From Candidatus Woesebacteria bacterium (GTDB lineage: Bacteria > Patescibacteriota > Microgenomatia > UBA8517), in NCBI GenBank assembly GCA_016181165.1, contig JACOZU010000021.1, positions 1 through 5,831 of the forward strand: a stretch of 5,831 nucleotides of DNA, written 5' to 3'. Every line of letters begins with the position of its first letter. The stretch's first letter is position 1. Made by a program: the position numbers and the translations under genes. This document shows, one piece after another, positions 5,257 through 5,831 of this stretch. Below the pieces are notes generated by a model, which saw only the letters and a program-made list of their open reading frames with translations, did no database searches and was not told the origin of the DNA.

Positions 5257-5831
5257 AGCTTATGAAACTATCAATTAAACCCAAAAAACTTTTACTAAAA
5301 CTTCCAATTTTTATCTTTACCATTTTTTTCCTCCTGTTCGAAACCGCTTTCCCCGCTATTGCCGGAACCGCAACGGACACTTACACCGATGTGTCCAAAA
5401 TAAACGATGCCGCTTCCGTAAACTACACCACCGAGAGCGGCGCGCTGAAAATGGGTTTTGGGACGGGCGACGGGGCGGATGGTCCCATTACACTTTCCGC
5501 CAACAAAAATATTAACACCGACCCGATTGCCCCAGGAAGAACATCCGCTGACGGAGTTAATTATGCCGTTTCGGCCATCGGTACCAACACCGCCACCGCT
5601 ACGACTGCCCCCGCCGGAATCGCCGCCGGCGACGAGGTTTTGCTCATCAACCTGCAGGGTGACGCGACCAATAGCGGGAATGCGGGCAACTATGAATTCT
5701 TAAATGTGCAGAGCGTTTCGGTCAACACCATCACTTTCTCCTCCAACGTCCAAAAAATCTACGGCGCCACCACCTCCAACTCCACCCTTACCGGACAAAA
5801 AATTGCGGTTCAGCGAGTCCCCAACTATACC
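5253..5831 (+). CDS. Secreted large beta-rich surface protein, N-terminal part (3' partial)
   Basis: The frame runs open from ATG 5253 to the window edge: 193 codons with no stop. ATG 5262, in the same frame, is an alternative start; neither has a clear ribosome binding site, and 5253 overlaps the upstream stop as ATGA. A signal peptide is clear: basic n-region (Lys-rich, residues 1-16), hydrophobic core (17-36) and a probable cut after AIA (A37|G38). The mature part is Asn/Thr/Ala/Gly-rich with beta-strand spacing. Motifs GDGADGPITLSANKNINT (72-89), GDEVLLINLQG (126-136), GNYEFLNVQSV (145-155) and VQRVPNYT (186-193) match, from memory, the N-terminal module of very long beta-helix-like surface proteins seen in CPR and some Bacteroidetes. 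Full length is unknown but these proteins are commonly large. Probable role: cell-surface adhesin or coat, exported by Sec and controlled by the promoter and operator before the preceding gene. Confidence 0.82.
   Translation, partial: MKLMKLSIKPKKLLLKLPIFIFTIFFLLFETAFPAIAGTATDTYTDVSKINDAASVNYTTESGALKMGFGTGDGADGPITLSANKNINTDPIAPGRTSADGVNYAVSAIGTNTATATTAPAGIAAGDEVLLINLQGDATNSGNAGNYEFLNVQSVSVNTITFSSNVQKIYGATTSNSTLTGQKIAVQRVPNYT

Noticed and set aside
5243..5271. Possible third operator: GAAACTAT (5264-5271) at the start of the large secreted-protein gene, with TTACTTTC 13 bases before it.
   Set aside because: The left arm matches only 6 of 8 bases and the spacer is 13 instead of 8. The right arm falls on the Met-Lys-Leu-Ser codons and the left on codons ending gene 4, so chance is likely.
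5458..5703. Pro-rich 81-codon open frame.
   Set aside because: It is an out-of-frame shadow of the secreted surface-protein gene, with no start signal or family resemblance.

Overview
The window looks like a surface-protein locus from an uncultivated bacterium of the Candidate Phyla Radiation (Patescibacteria), probably Microgenomates-like. This is inferred from protein style: low-complexity modular beta-rich surface proteins, a membrane O-antigen-ligase-like protein with TPRs, leader-poor promoters and few Shine-Dalgarno sequences. TGA, TAA and TAG all end genes here, so the code is the standard bacterial one and not the TGA=Gly code of Gracilibacteria/Absconditabacteria. No database search was possible, so the lineage is an inference.

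Layout, all on the + strand. (1) 1-2291: the C-terminal ~760 residues of a large modular surface/fibre-like protein whose start lies upstream. (2) 2347-4251: a polytopic O-antigen ligase/polymerase-like (Wzy_C) protein with a TPR domain and a proline-rich tail, preceded by a recognisable promoter. (3) 4283-4603: a small ArsR-type winged-helix repressor without the classical metal-binding motif. (4) 4672-5256: a single-pass membrane protein with an exported beta-rich domain. (5) 5253 to the window edge: the N-terminus of a secreted, probably very large, beta-rich surface protein that overlaps gene 4 by 4 bases. Gene 5 has no stop inside the window and is easily missed.

The main observation is a pair of 24-bp inverted repeats with the same 8-8-8 layout and nearly the same arms (ATAgTTTC ... 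GAAACTAT). One (4269-4292) sits on the -10 box and start codon of the ArsR-type gene. The other (4650-4673) sits between the -10 box and the start codon of gene 4. This is the arrangement expected if the repressor controls both itself and the downstream two-gene surface cassette. I therefore read genes 3-5 as a regulator plus a regulated, translationally coupled pair that places a large protein on the cell surface. Gene 2 may supply envelope glycan polymerisation or glycan transfer for the same surface. No RNA genes, CRISPR arrays, insertion sequences or convincing intrinsic terminators were seen.
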